From Fomitopsis serialis (lineage: Eukaryota; Basidiomycota; Agaricomycetes; Polyporales; Fomitopsidaceae), in NCBI RefSeq assembly GCF_022376445.1, contig NW_025955069.1:62001-126000 (forward strand): 64,000 nucleotides of DNA. The letters are read 5' to 3'. Positions 38,801-48,700 of this stretch are shown here, in pieces. The number at the start of each line of letters is the position of its first letter. Position 1 is the first letter of the stretch. The notes under the pieces were generated by a model. It was given only the letters and a program-made list of their open reading frames with translations. It was not told where the DNA came from and ran no database searches. The translations under genes and the position numbers were made by a program.

Positions 38801-40139
38801 CGAGTAGGAGTCAATTACTATATCAATACTATATTAATCAAACGAGCGCAATATCTTCACAGCACGACTCAATATATATATAGCTTTTGGCGACTGGCTC
38901 AGGATTGGGGCCGGTACCTGTTCGCGGTTGAGCGCTACCCAATGTCAGCGCCCTCCGCAACGTGCAGACTGTGCCCGGTGTCGTGTCCGGCGGCGGGCCA
39001 AAGGACATAGCCCTACGTCGTGTCCAGCGAGAACTCGCAGATCAACGCGTCGCGCGCTCAGAAGTGAGCCGCGATGTGTAATATAATAACTTGATGTCGG
39101 TTGACACGCTCAACGCGGCCGACGACGCACTCGACATTGATGGTGTCGTGCGGGACGAGCCCGCGTAGATGGTGAGTGGTCCGAGCGCTAGCGCCCAGCG
39201 CGTTGCTCTCGGCCACACCCACTCAACTGCGACTGCGACTCGGGCAGCCCCCATGACCGCCGGAGCGCACCGCAAGCCGCTTGCACACAGGCGAGCTCGA
39301 ACTGGCTCCCGGCTAGCTGAACCACTACTGCCAGTTCACTGTTAAGCTAGGAAGGGGAATGGCACGGGGCGAGCAGGGTAAGCGAGCGGGAGGGCTCGAA
39401 ATCGAAGGTACGTCCTCACCGGATGTATCCACCCGGTCGCCGCCGCCTCTCTCTGCAGTGCTCGTGCGAGTACGCGTCCCGACGAACATGGAGTTCGTCC
39501 GACGTGCATATGGCTGGCTATGAAGGCAGCATTGAACCGCGCCGCTTCCGCTAGGCAGTGTGAGTTGTCGGTACGTATGCGACGCGTCGGGGTGGGGAAG
39601 ACGGGGAAGTTGCAATAGCTGGGGTCGTCAAGATCGCCCTGGTGGTCGACGTACGCGCGTGTCTGGGCGTGAACGTGGGTGTTGAGCGTCGAGGGGGAGC
39701 GTGGCACGGTACGTAGGGTCACCCAGCCCAAGGCGCGGGTTCGCGTGGAGGAGTCGGAGACGAGGAACCACTCACGTAGGCGGGGTCGAGGAGGCACGAA
39801 ATGTCCACGGCACGCGAATTCTGGGATTACATTGAGTGGCGGTGGAGATAGTGCGGGAGATGGGGGTGCGGCGAGTGCGGGAGGAAGGTCGCGATGTACT
39901 GTAGAGATGGTGCGCGCGGTCGTGGTGGTGACGGACACAAGACTCACCTCCGCGACGGTCGTTGCCATACTCCTCCCGCGCAAACACCCGCTCCCAGGCT
40001 AGCATCTTCACTGAGCATAGCACCATGATGATTAGCATGGTCAACGTTGAGGCGAAAATACTTACCGTCTTAGCTGAAACTCGTGCTCGTACCATGGCGA
40101 ACTACTGCGTCCGAGTCAGTTGAGCTGATAACACAATCG
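38801..40139. other. Gene-poor DNA, possible far end of the INO1 remnant
   Basis: About 1.3 kb. The minus-strand ORF 39,342-39,983 is Pro/Arg-rich and unrecognised. Around 40,000-40,045 a minus-strand stretch (EDASL in one frame) may be a decayed piece of the next INO1 block, but I do not claim it. Confidence 0.4.
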
Positions 40140-41430
40140 GAGAATGGGAACATCACCTCCAGATGCACTTCGTCCAGGCTATGCGGCCTTCGTGCCCGAG
40201 ACCGCGCCCGGCTTGGGGTGCTTGAAGAGGTGGTTTGCGTCGACCATGATGACGCTGCGCTTGTGCACGTAACTGTTGCCGAGGTGGTTGTAGGATGCAA
40301 TGGGGAGTGGCCTGAAGACACTCGGCGAAGACGGGCTTGAACTTTGTCGGGCCTGACTGGAGGTCGCCGCCGCCGATGAATGCTTTGCGGCGCTCTGCGA
40401 GTTCGATGACGCCCGGGACGAACGTGTTCTGGGGCGCGCCGTTCGCAAAGGGCTCGCCCGTGATTATGAACGCGACGGCAAACAGCGTCGAGGGCGAGAC
40501 CTCAGAGTTCAACGCATTGAGGGCCACGAGGAGCGCGTCGGCGGAGTCGTTCACACCGGGGACGATGTCGCTGTAGCGCTCCATGTTTGCGGCCCAGAAG
40601 AGGACGACGCGGCGCCCGTGCTCTGCCTGTCACTAATGCAGAAAGTCCGATCCACGGGGACGGGCGTTTCCGAAACGCGCAACGCGCAACGCGAAACGTC
40701 ACGAAGTGTTACCAACTGTGACCCGTTACGCACCTTTTGTGGCCCGAGTACCAAGAATAGCAAGCTGAGTAAGCCGCTTCATTCCATTCACTCGGCTTAT
40801 ATGCTGCTTCAAAGCCTCAGTAAGTATTTTGGCTTTGCTACTAGCAGTAGTTGAGTCTGTATTAGTGGGTGGTTGATTTCTCACAGTGTTTCCGAGCGCA
40901 CGGGCGCCCTGCAACGGTGCAACCCGATTTGGAAAGCTCTTCCAAATCAGGCAATAAGCGCCTCACTTCGCGCGCCCCTCGCTACATCCGAATGAGTTGA
41001 TACTTAAATCCAAATCTTCCTCAACTACTTGCTTGCTGCTTGGGAAAATCACTGTAATAAAAGATTTAAAAGGATTACTTTCAATATACTTGTATTTTCT
41101 AGGAGCAACCCTTGGCTGACCGAGCGACACAAGTGGCCCGATGCCCCTGTAGGTGCTTTGTCAGTTACCGTATTCAGTAAGTAACACTGTGACGGACGTT
41201 TCGCAGAGGCGTTTCGCAGGGGCGTTTCGCAAACACGTTGCGCAACGCCTCTCCCAGTCGATCGGACGTTCTCCACTAATGGCATCTCCACGCAGAGCTG
41301 CTCGAGATGGGCCTGCGTGTCCGTGCCGGAAACGATGTTGTCTAATGTCCGTACAGGTCTCCTGGTTCGCGGCAATGAAGTCGGGGTAGTAGAGCCGGTA
41401 TGCGAGCGCAGACGCGGCGGTGGCAAGCAA
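40140..41430 (-). pseudogene. Inositol-1-phosphate synthase (INO1) pseudogene, split by a MITE
   Basis: The intact enzyme makes myo-inositol-3-phosphate from glucose-6-phosphate. Minus-strand blocks match it in order: YYPDFIAANQE (about 41,395), DNIVSGTDTQAHLEQL (about 41,340-41,290), a 635-bp insertion, VVLFWAANMERYSDIVPGVND (about 40,600-40,550), EVSPSTLFAVA, NGAPQNTFVPGVIELAERRKAFIGGGDLQSGPTK (about 40,450-40,350), ASYNHLGN (about 40,290) and a poorly kept end. The frame changes between nearly every block and part of the conserved C-terminal third is deleted. The N-terminal NAD-binding part is missing. Even with the inserted element removed, the two sides do not read through, so the copy was already broken or broke further later. 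Confidence 0.75.
40639..41273. mobile_element. hAT-type MITE, 635 bp, 8-bp target duplication
   Basis: Flanked by a perfect 8-bp duplication CACTAATG at 40,631-40,638 and 41,274-41,281. The ends are imperfect inverted repeats of about 30 bp: the left begins CAGAAAGTCCGATCCACG, and the right (reverse complement) begins GAGAACGTCCGATCGACT. Inside each end are several GCGAAACG/CGCAACG subterminal motifs, and a second inverted pair (GCGAAACGTC...AGTGTTAC). An 8-bp duplication, a CAG-like end and subterminal repeats fit the hAT superfamily. There is no transposase ORF, so it would depend on a partner element. It interrupts the INO1 pseudogene. Confidence 0.82.
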
Positions 41431-42116
41431 GTCGCAGGGTTGTTGAGGTGAGGGTAAGTAGCGAGGGGTACTGACGCCGGCCGGGATCTCGGGCACCTAT
41501 TGCCGTTTTAAAAAGTCATGTCGCACGGTGCCACACGCGTGATTTTGCGCGCGGCGACCTCCTCACGCAGAACGACAATTGCTCCTCAACCGCTGCGAGT
41601 TTCGCCTCGATTCTTATCTCATTGGATTCTACTCGTCGAGCCCGAGGGCACTGTACCCAGCAATCCACGCCAATCGAAAATCTCGAAATCACCATTTTCA
41701 GGTGTGCTGGCAGCTCAGCCCTCTCCGGCATATACATACATCACTTATCGCTGAGTAGCGTCCGCGCACGATACATGATTCGCGCTCTGTGACCGCGGTT
41801 CCATCATGTATGAATGCTCCGGTGTCCGTCATGTATTATACAATGCATTAGTACATTACAATATCCTGGCGGTACCCTGCCCGGATTCGGGATCCCGCCA
41901 CCCTCCCGCTGACGCTGCGTGTGCACGTTGCTACTCGACGTACACGCACACCTAGCTCCCGGAGGCCTTGCCCTTATCGGGAACCCCCCTACACCCAATC
42001 CGGCGATGCCCCGCTCTCACCCGCCGGCCCCTGCACGAGGCGGCGCCGCGTGTTATGCGAAGCGTGACACCCTGAGCACTAGCTCACAACCTAACCCTTA
42101 AACTCGGGTCTTAGGC
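41431..42116. other. Gene-poor spacer
   Basis: About 690 bp between the INO1 remnant and the LTR of element B. GC-rich around 41,870-42,060. No feature was recognised. Confidence 0.4.
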
Positions 42117-42566
42117 TGTTCGATCATTCTTGCGGCGGTAGAGGATGGTTCGAGGACACTGCTAAGCACATCTAGCAGGTCGAGCGGGGTGTCGTTCACA
42201 CTCTGGAGTATCGCAAAGCAGAACACTTCTATAGATCAAACCAGGTCGAACTGAGGGTTCGACCGCTAATGTACATGGGCTTATATACTAGAGAAGTTTA
42301 GGGCAGGGCCCAAGACGAGTCAGGTATAGTAAGCCAATCAGATGCGAGAGGGGGAGGGATGAGTCACTGCGAGTCAGGGATGTGAGTCATACCGAGTCAA
42401 GGGAGTCAGAACGAGTCATGAAGTACATGTGATAGTCCGGGTAGCGCCGGACCGGGTACAGAATGAGCCGGATGCCGAAGGTGTGTGCTCGTGTGGGGTT
42501 GCGCCCACCTCAGTATAGTACAAGTCGATGGAGAGAAAAGAAAATAAGACGGACATTGTCGTAACA
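42117..42566 (-). repeat. Candidate 3' LTR of degenerate chromovirus B
   Basis: A 450-bp block beginning TGTTCGATC and ending GTCGTAACA on the plus strand, so it starts TG and ends CA in both senses. In minus sense it begins TGTTACGAC directly after a polypurine tract (AGGAAGGGGC, 42,569-42,578), and it contains a TATA-like AGTATATAAG (about 42,285). These are the expected landmarks of a 3' LTR of a minus-strand element. The matching 5' LTR would lie beyond the window, so the limits are inferred from one copy. Confidence 0.6.
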
Positions 42567-42604
42567 TAAGCCCCTTCCTAGAGTCGACGTCCTCGTCGAC
42601 TACA

Positions 42605-42857
42605 CTACTCGTCCGCATTCTGGATGGTTGTGGTGCCATCGGAATGCCGTTGGAGGGTACCGACGACCTCTCCCGTGATAGCGTTGACGATGACTTGGGT
42701 GGTAGAGCAAGTGGGGGAGGGTGACGGCGATGGTTGGAACGTCGACGTCGGCGAGGTCGTCAACTGTCGCAGGGGAATGCGGGACATCCCTTCGACGGGT
42801 TTGTAGTTGGGTAGGATGGGTGGCAGTACGACCAGCACATCAGAACTTTGGGAAAAT
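42605..42857 (-). pseudogene. End of third ORF of element B (fragment)
   Basis: A minus-strand ORF read from 42,856 to a stop at 42,605, just before the polypurine tract and LTR. It is Pro/Ser/Thr-rich and ends with an ordered-looking segment, IVNAITGEVVGTLQRHSDG. It abuts the left end of the Plavaka transposon at 42,858. By position and strand it could be the tail of the ORF found at 59,232-60,590 on the other side of Plavaka. I could not prove the join because no target duplication was seen. Confidence 0.5.
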
Positions 42858-42932
42858 CACTGAAGGTCACTGAAGCCACTGAAATGGCGACTTCAGTGAA
42901 GTTCAGTGTATCTCAGTGAAGTTCAGTAGGGA
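42858..42932. repeat. Left terminal repeat of Plavaka element
   Basis: Three direct CACTGA units followed by three to four inverted TCAGTG units within 75 bp. The partner end is at about 59,137-59,231. Confidence 0.8.
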
Positions 42933-43138
42933 ACATATTTCGATCGAAAGTTCGTCGAAATTTCGTCAGTAAGCTTAGGGTGCAAGACGTCGGGAGGCAT
43001 CAGCAGACGTCAGCGTAGATCCGCAGAGTCGGTGAATATCAGTTCGGGGTATCTCGCATTGTCATTCACATATTTGATTGCAACAGTGTAGCCGGAACAG
43101 ACAAACCGTGCAACAACAGATATATGACGGCACGAACT

Positions 43139-45527
43139 CTAGTTGTACTCGTCCCCATCTTCGTCAACATCAGTCGACGACTGGCGTCCAGAATCTCCCA
43201 GTGCATCGCCTCCCTCCCCTTCAGATTCACTGGGTGTGTAAAGACGCACGACCCGTTGCTTGGGCTCCCGTGGCTGTCGGTACTTCTCGCTCTTCTGGGT
43301 GTCTTTCGCTGCCTTGATGATCGCATCGAACTGATCCGGATGACGCGAGAGCCACGCGATGTTAGTCCTGAAGGCACCAAGAACCAGGTCTCTCGCGGCA
43401 TCCCCATCCCATGCCGGGGTCCCTTTGTCACTGCCAGACTCCCACTGCTCAAACGAAGCCTGCACCTACAAATGAAGTGAGTTGATGTCGTGCGAGGTAG
43501 CTAGATGGCTTACTGCTGCATAACACAAGGCGAGGGCACCATAAGGACGCGGCCGGTGTATGTGTGAGTTTTCGAGGATTTTGAGATGCTTCGCGAACGT
43601 CTTCAGTATGTATACAGATTTCATGCGGCCAGCCTGCCAGGATCGCATCCTGTGAGCCTCATGTCGGAGCCGTCAAACTCCGCAGACGAACCTTTTCGTC
43701 AGCAACATTATTGAACGCCGCTCCATGAGGCTTGAGAGCATTCTCGACGTGCTTGGCACGGCCAGCTTTTCCACCTTCGACAAGCTTGAGGTCGGCATCG
43801 ACAAGCCGTTTCGCCTTCAAGAGAAGGCCCTTGCGCCAGTCACGGACCTTCGTAGCACACTTGACCAACATTCATTAGCACGTAACAAGAGGACTACACA
43901 GATAGGTGACTTACATGTTCAATGAACTTGTTGCATTGCGTGTCGGTGAGGTCGACGAATCGGAATCTCGGACACACTTTAGACAAAATTGCCGTGATGG
44001 TCTCTTGGACGTCATCGAGGCTGATATCCCAGGGATTGTCGAGGGAACCGTAGTGTTCGATCAGTGTCGGATGAATTTTCGTGGACCACACCGCAAAGAT
44101 CGCGGCGGGGACGACAGCGGCAGCGCCTCTAGACTTCTCTTGAGGTACATCGGCGGGAGCACGGCGCGTCCGTTTTGCTTTGGCAGGTGTAGCTTCCGCC
44201 TCGACATCAATGATGTCCACAAACTGAGATGACAAACGGACGCCTCAGAGCATTAGATGTCAGGCGGCACTCGGCGGGGCTATTCACGCACCTGTGCTTG
44301 TGATTTCCGAAGCACCACTGCGTCTTCCTTCCTCGAAACGACATCACCGTCCTCGAGACCTTTCTCCTGCACTGCGTTCTCCTCCTTTGGTCCGCCCTTC
44401 AAGCTGCCCTTCGTGCGACACTTCTTGGGAGCTGTGGTCGTTAAGTCCGCAGTGGGATCCTGCGTAAGGCCCGCACCGTCGATGATGGCACGCCAGTTCT
44501 CATTGAGACCGGATGTCTTCGAGGTCACTGACACTTGGTTCTTCTTGGCAGATGAGCTGGCCTTGCTAGCGCTGACAGTGCAATCCGCCAATCGTTAGCG
44601 CTTCAATGGCATGCGAGGTGACAAGTCACAAAAGACGCAGACTCACCTTGCTTTCGTCTTCGAGGAGTGACTATCCCGAGATGGGGCGGCAGACTCCTCA
44701 AAGGTGTGTTCACTCTGACGACGACTGGTGGCAGCGCGGACAGAAGCCACTCGCTCGTGCTTCTTGTCTTTGCGTGTTGACGCGGACACCTGACTCGGAG
44801 ACTGATAACATCAGGATCAGATTGTATGACCATGTGGGAGTACACTCACCGGTGCGTACTCGGGCCCACTGCCAGACTCACTTTGGGCCTCAGTATCGTC
44901 ATGCACCGTCCTGCTGCCCCCATCCCCGACCCATATACCATCCTCACCTTCGTCCTGTTCGCCCATGTCAACATCCTCCTCGGAGCGCTCGCCAAGTGGT
45001 TCCCCAGCCTCGTCAAGCAGGATGTCCTCTCGAACACGCCCGTCCTTCATCGTCGCGATTGCGGCCGCACCTGAGCTCTCTTTTTCTGCTAGCAAGCGGC
45101 TGTTCTCCTCGCGTGCGTCCGCTTCGACTTGCTTATCTGCTCGTTTCTTGTCTGCGCCTCTAGAGATCTCGTTCTTGGACCGCTTGTGAAGACCTTGGGT
45201 ACGTGCGGGGTGTGGATCAATATGACGTGTTGTACGACGGACAGTGACAGCAGCAGAAGGTGTCTCCGCGGTACCACTAGGAGGTCCGTCATGTTGGATG
45301 TCGGCGCCTTCAGGTTCAGCATTGACCTCGGAGGTACGTGGTCTCTTGTGCTGCGTCTGACGAGCAGAATCGGGACTGACATCAGGTACTAGGTCGCTGT
45401 CGGTATCACTCAGCGCTGGTGCACGCCGCTTCGAACCTGTTGATGTACTGCGGCCTACTACCTCGGGTGAGAACCCACCACGTCCATGTTTGCGACCACG
45501 ACCGCCGCCACGTTTCGTAGCCGGCAT
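43139..45527 (-). CDS. Accessory gene of the Plavaka element, unknown function
   Basis: Not a family I can name. ATG at 45,527 starts a basic Gly/Arg-rich head (KRGGGRGRKHGRGGF) followed by a long charged, disordered region with acidic runs (EEDVDMGEQDEGEDG, about 44,965). After several introns a folded region follows. It includes FAVWSTKIHPTLIEHYGSLDNPWD (about 44,095-44,030), FRFVDLTDTQCNKFIEHV (about 43,960-43,915), a helix with VRDWRKGLLLKAKRLVDADLK (about 43,840-43,780), RPYGALALCYAAV (about 43,545) and DLVLGAFRTNIAWLSRHPDQF (about 43,400-43,330). It ends in an acidic tail, with the stop at 43,139. It lies inside the transposon ends and is divergent from the transposase. The basic head plus acidic tail suggests DNA or chromatin contact; that is inference. 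Confidence 0.65.
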
Positions 45528-45773
45528 GGAGTACAGAGAGGTATGATACCAGCAGTAGCACGAAAGGTCTAAGATGATAGGAAAGAGAAAGCGACAGGAC
45601 TTAGCGAAACTGAGCGCGCAGCCCGAAGTTTGCCGCCTTGCCAACGCCCCAGGGAATTGGTTTCAGCAATTCGTAAGAGGTTACTGCATCAATCCGCTTG
45701 ACCGTAGCCACTCTCACTGCGTGTTCGTTCAGTCTCTGTCTCCATCCTTGACTCAAGCCTCCGCACATTCACC
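45528..45773. promoter_or_regulatory. Bidirectional promoter of the Plavaka element
   Basis: 246 bp between the starts of the accessory gene (-) and the transposase (+). No other space is available for their promoters. No specific site was identified. Confidence 0.55.
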
Positions 45774-48700
45774 ATGACATTCTTCTGCGTTTCTTGTGAA
45801 ACAACACACACGACCCGACGCGCCTTCCGCACGCATGTTGCCAGAGAACACAAGCACCCCAAACCAAAGGTTCCATCCCTCCGGCGGCGATTTCATTACC
45901 TACTCACCGGTTTGTCTTGTATGGCTTCTTGTGGCGCCCCCTTACTCACGCCGTGATACGCTGCACCCAGTCTCTATTCCAGAGTGGTGCGGTATCGGTG
46001 ACGAGTGTAAGAGAGCTGGCTCCCACACTCGCTGGCGCCGCCCTTAAGGGACGGCGCCTACGCACGCGATCGTAGATACATGATATGTCCGGATATGGTA
46101 AATACGTGAATGTAACGTATCCACGTTACACTCTCCCCCCCTTGGACCCGTTCCACGGTCCACACAGATAGTATAGTAGAATAAATGTACAATGAAATTC
46201 ACGCGACGACACAACGGTGGTGGCGACTGGCAAGACAGGGGCGGTGCCGTACTGTAGGCAACGACTCGCAAGCTCGCGCCAGTGAGCAGCACGGCCGTCC
46301 ACCGCCATCATACATAACTCGATGGAGTTATGCGAACCGGATGCGCGAAGCTGGCCGAAGGCAGCTACTCGCCTTGCTCATCGCCCGGAGCGTTCATCGC
46401 CTGAGCGTCGTCGTCCATGTCGACGTCGGGGGCGACGACGCCCGTGGGGATGTAGACGTTCGCGGGGATGGGGGGCATGTCATTGATGTGAACGACGTGC
46501 TCGTCGATCACATCGCCCATGGCGGACGGGTACGTGGAGTACGGAGCCGCCGTGTCAATCGCCCTCCCCTCGTGCTCGTTCCTGCGACGCCGGTAGAACT
46601 CCTCGAGGAATCCTACCTCGTCCGGTCGGTAGCCCATCCGTGAGAACCAACGCGCGACATCAAAGATCGTGATGTCGGCGAGCGTCGCGGGGAACGCGAT
46701 GGCCGCCCGCCCGTCTCCCAGCGGGTAGGCCCCCTCCTGTACCAGCCGGTGGTACAGGCCCGGGATCGAGAACAGGCGACCCGTGGCCACCTCCCAAGGA
46801 CGACGCGACTGCGTCGTCGTTGGAGCCAGCCGACGAGTGAGGTGTAACGCCTCGACGTCGTCGACGTTCGGTCGACCTCCACGGTCGACCCGCATACCCA
46901 AGGGTATGCGGTCGCGGTTGACCCGGTACCACTCGCGCCACTCGAAGGCCGTCGACATGTTCGTCGGTTGGGCCAGCCTACCCTTCGACTTCTTCTTGGG
47001 TGGGGCGGTGGCCGTTCGTCCCGCCGGCGACCTCTCTCGTCGTTTGCCCGACGCAGCCCCCGTTGTCGACCACGTCGCCGTGGTCGTCGACGGTGCGGTT
47101 GGGCCTGGCCCCGTCGATGGTCCTGCCTCCGGTGCCGCGGCGTAACTCCTCGACGGTCCCGTACCCGCCGTTCCTGGTGGCGGCGCGTTCGCCCTGCGCC
47201 GGTGCTCCTCCCGACTCTCCTGCATGGCCCGGGCCAGGTCCATGGACTCCTGCTCCTGCGTCGCGCGTGGGGGCCGCCACTGCTGCATCAACCACCGCAT
47301 CCCCTCGACCGCTCGCAGTCTACCATCCTGGTGGGCCTGGTGGATGAGATCCCGCACCCGGAATCTCGCCTCCTCGTCGACCAAGGCCCGGCGACGGATG
47401 ATTTCCGCCTCTGCACGACTACGGGGAATGTAGTTGTGCCACTCGCCCGCCTGCAGGGCGGTCGAGTTGGCCGGCAGTGGGGCCTCCGACGGCCAGTTTG
47501 CCGGGGCCGTCGGGGGAGCACCAGTACTCGCCAGGGTACTGGTGTTGATCGGTCGGGCCTTGCCCTTGCCCTTCAGCCGGTGGGTGACCACGGCGTTCTT
47601 AAGGCGGCGACTCTCCTCGTCGGCGTCGTCGTCGTCGTCGTCGTCGCTCTCGTGGAAGTCGTCCCAGTCCGCCGTCATGGGGTCGTACGGCTGGGTCGTT
47701 GGCATCTGCGAAGATGCCTCCGGCGTTGGCCACCGCGATGGTTGCGGGGCCAGCGCTGGGGTGGGCTGCGTCTGCGAAGACGCCGCCGGGTAGTCTTGCC
47801 GAGCCTCCTCGACGGGCTCGTTCGTCGTCGTCTCCTTTGGAGGCGGCGTGGCGGGGCGTGGCGAGTGCTGGCGGTCGTCCAGCCGTCGTCGGTAGTACGC
47901 GACATCGTCGTGGAGGTCGGCGATGTCGTCGACGAGTCGCCGGGCGTGTTCGTCCCTCCGCTTCACCCTGGCTTCTTCGTCCGCGAGCCTCCTCCGCATC
48001 GCCTGTTCCGACTGCGTGGCGAACTCGACCTGCTCGCGCAGGCTCGCGATAATCTGTTCGTTGACAGATGCCTGGTTACGCAACGCGTCAACCAGGTCCC
48101 TCCCCCCTGCAGCCAACCCTCCTGCGTGAGGGAGTGGGCCACTTCCGTCCGCATGTGGACGGCCAGGTTCTCAGCGACACGCTGGTAGGCGGCGTCGCCA
48201 CCGCTGCGGGGCAGGTGGCGAACGAAGGCCTCGCAGATGCCGCAGAGGCTGGTGGGGTGTGTCGCCAGCGGCGTCACGGGGAAGTAGGGCACCCAGTTGG
48301 TGCCACTGGGCGCGAGCAGCATGCTGCCCGCGTTTGCAGTACCAAACTGGTACTGCGCGGTTGCGGTCGGAGCGCCGTGCTCGACCTGCATCATCATAGC
48401 CGCCTCATTGCTGAGGACGACCGGTGCGTCAAGGTGCGGGGGAACCCGCAGCTCGGACAGCGTCGGCGACGTCGGCGGCAATGCCGACGTCGGCGGCGGC
48501 GTCTGTGCGGGCGCACCACCAGTAGGTGGTGCGGCCGAGGTGTTGTGGGGCGCAGTAGAGTCGTTGGTGTTCATAGTGAGGTGGGGTGCGGTGAGTTGGC
48601 GGTGTAGGTAGTAGTGGTAGTTGAGACGTGACGGCGGCAAATGTTGTGGCTTTGTTGGCGCCAGCCGCGGTCACCTGACTCCTCGCAGCGCGTTCCTACC

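Noticed and set aside
39342..39983. Protein-coding gene of 213 codons on the minus strand
   Set aside because: Pro/Arg/Thr-rich without an ordered segment or splice context, in decayed repeat DNA; it does not continue INO1 convincingly.
46378..48188. Long plus-strand ORFs (for example 46,968-48,188, 406 codons) opposite the third ORF of element A
   Set aside because: They are antisense shadows of GC-rich coding DNA. They are Arg/Val-rich without motifs, and the minus frame is consistent with element order.
46365..48574. Envelope gene making element A an errantivirus-like retrovirus
   Set aside because: No signal peptide, no membrane segment, no furin-like site or Cys-rich ectodomain; the sequence is coiled-coil and low complexity.
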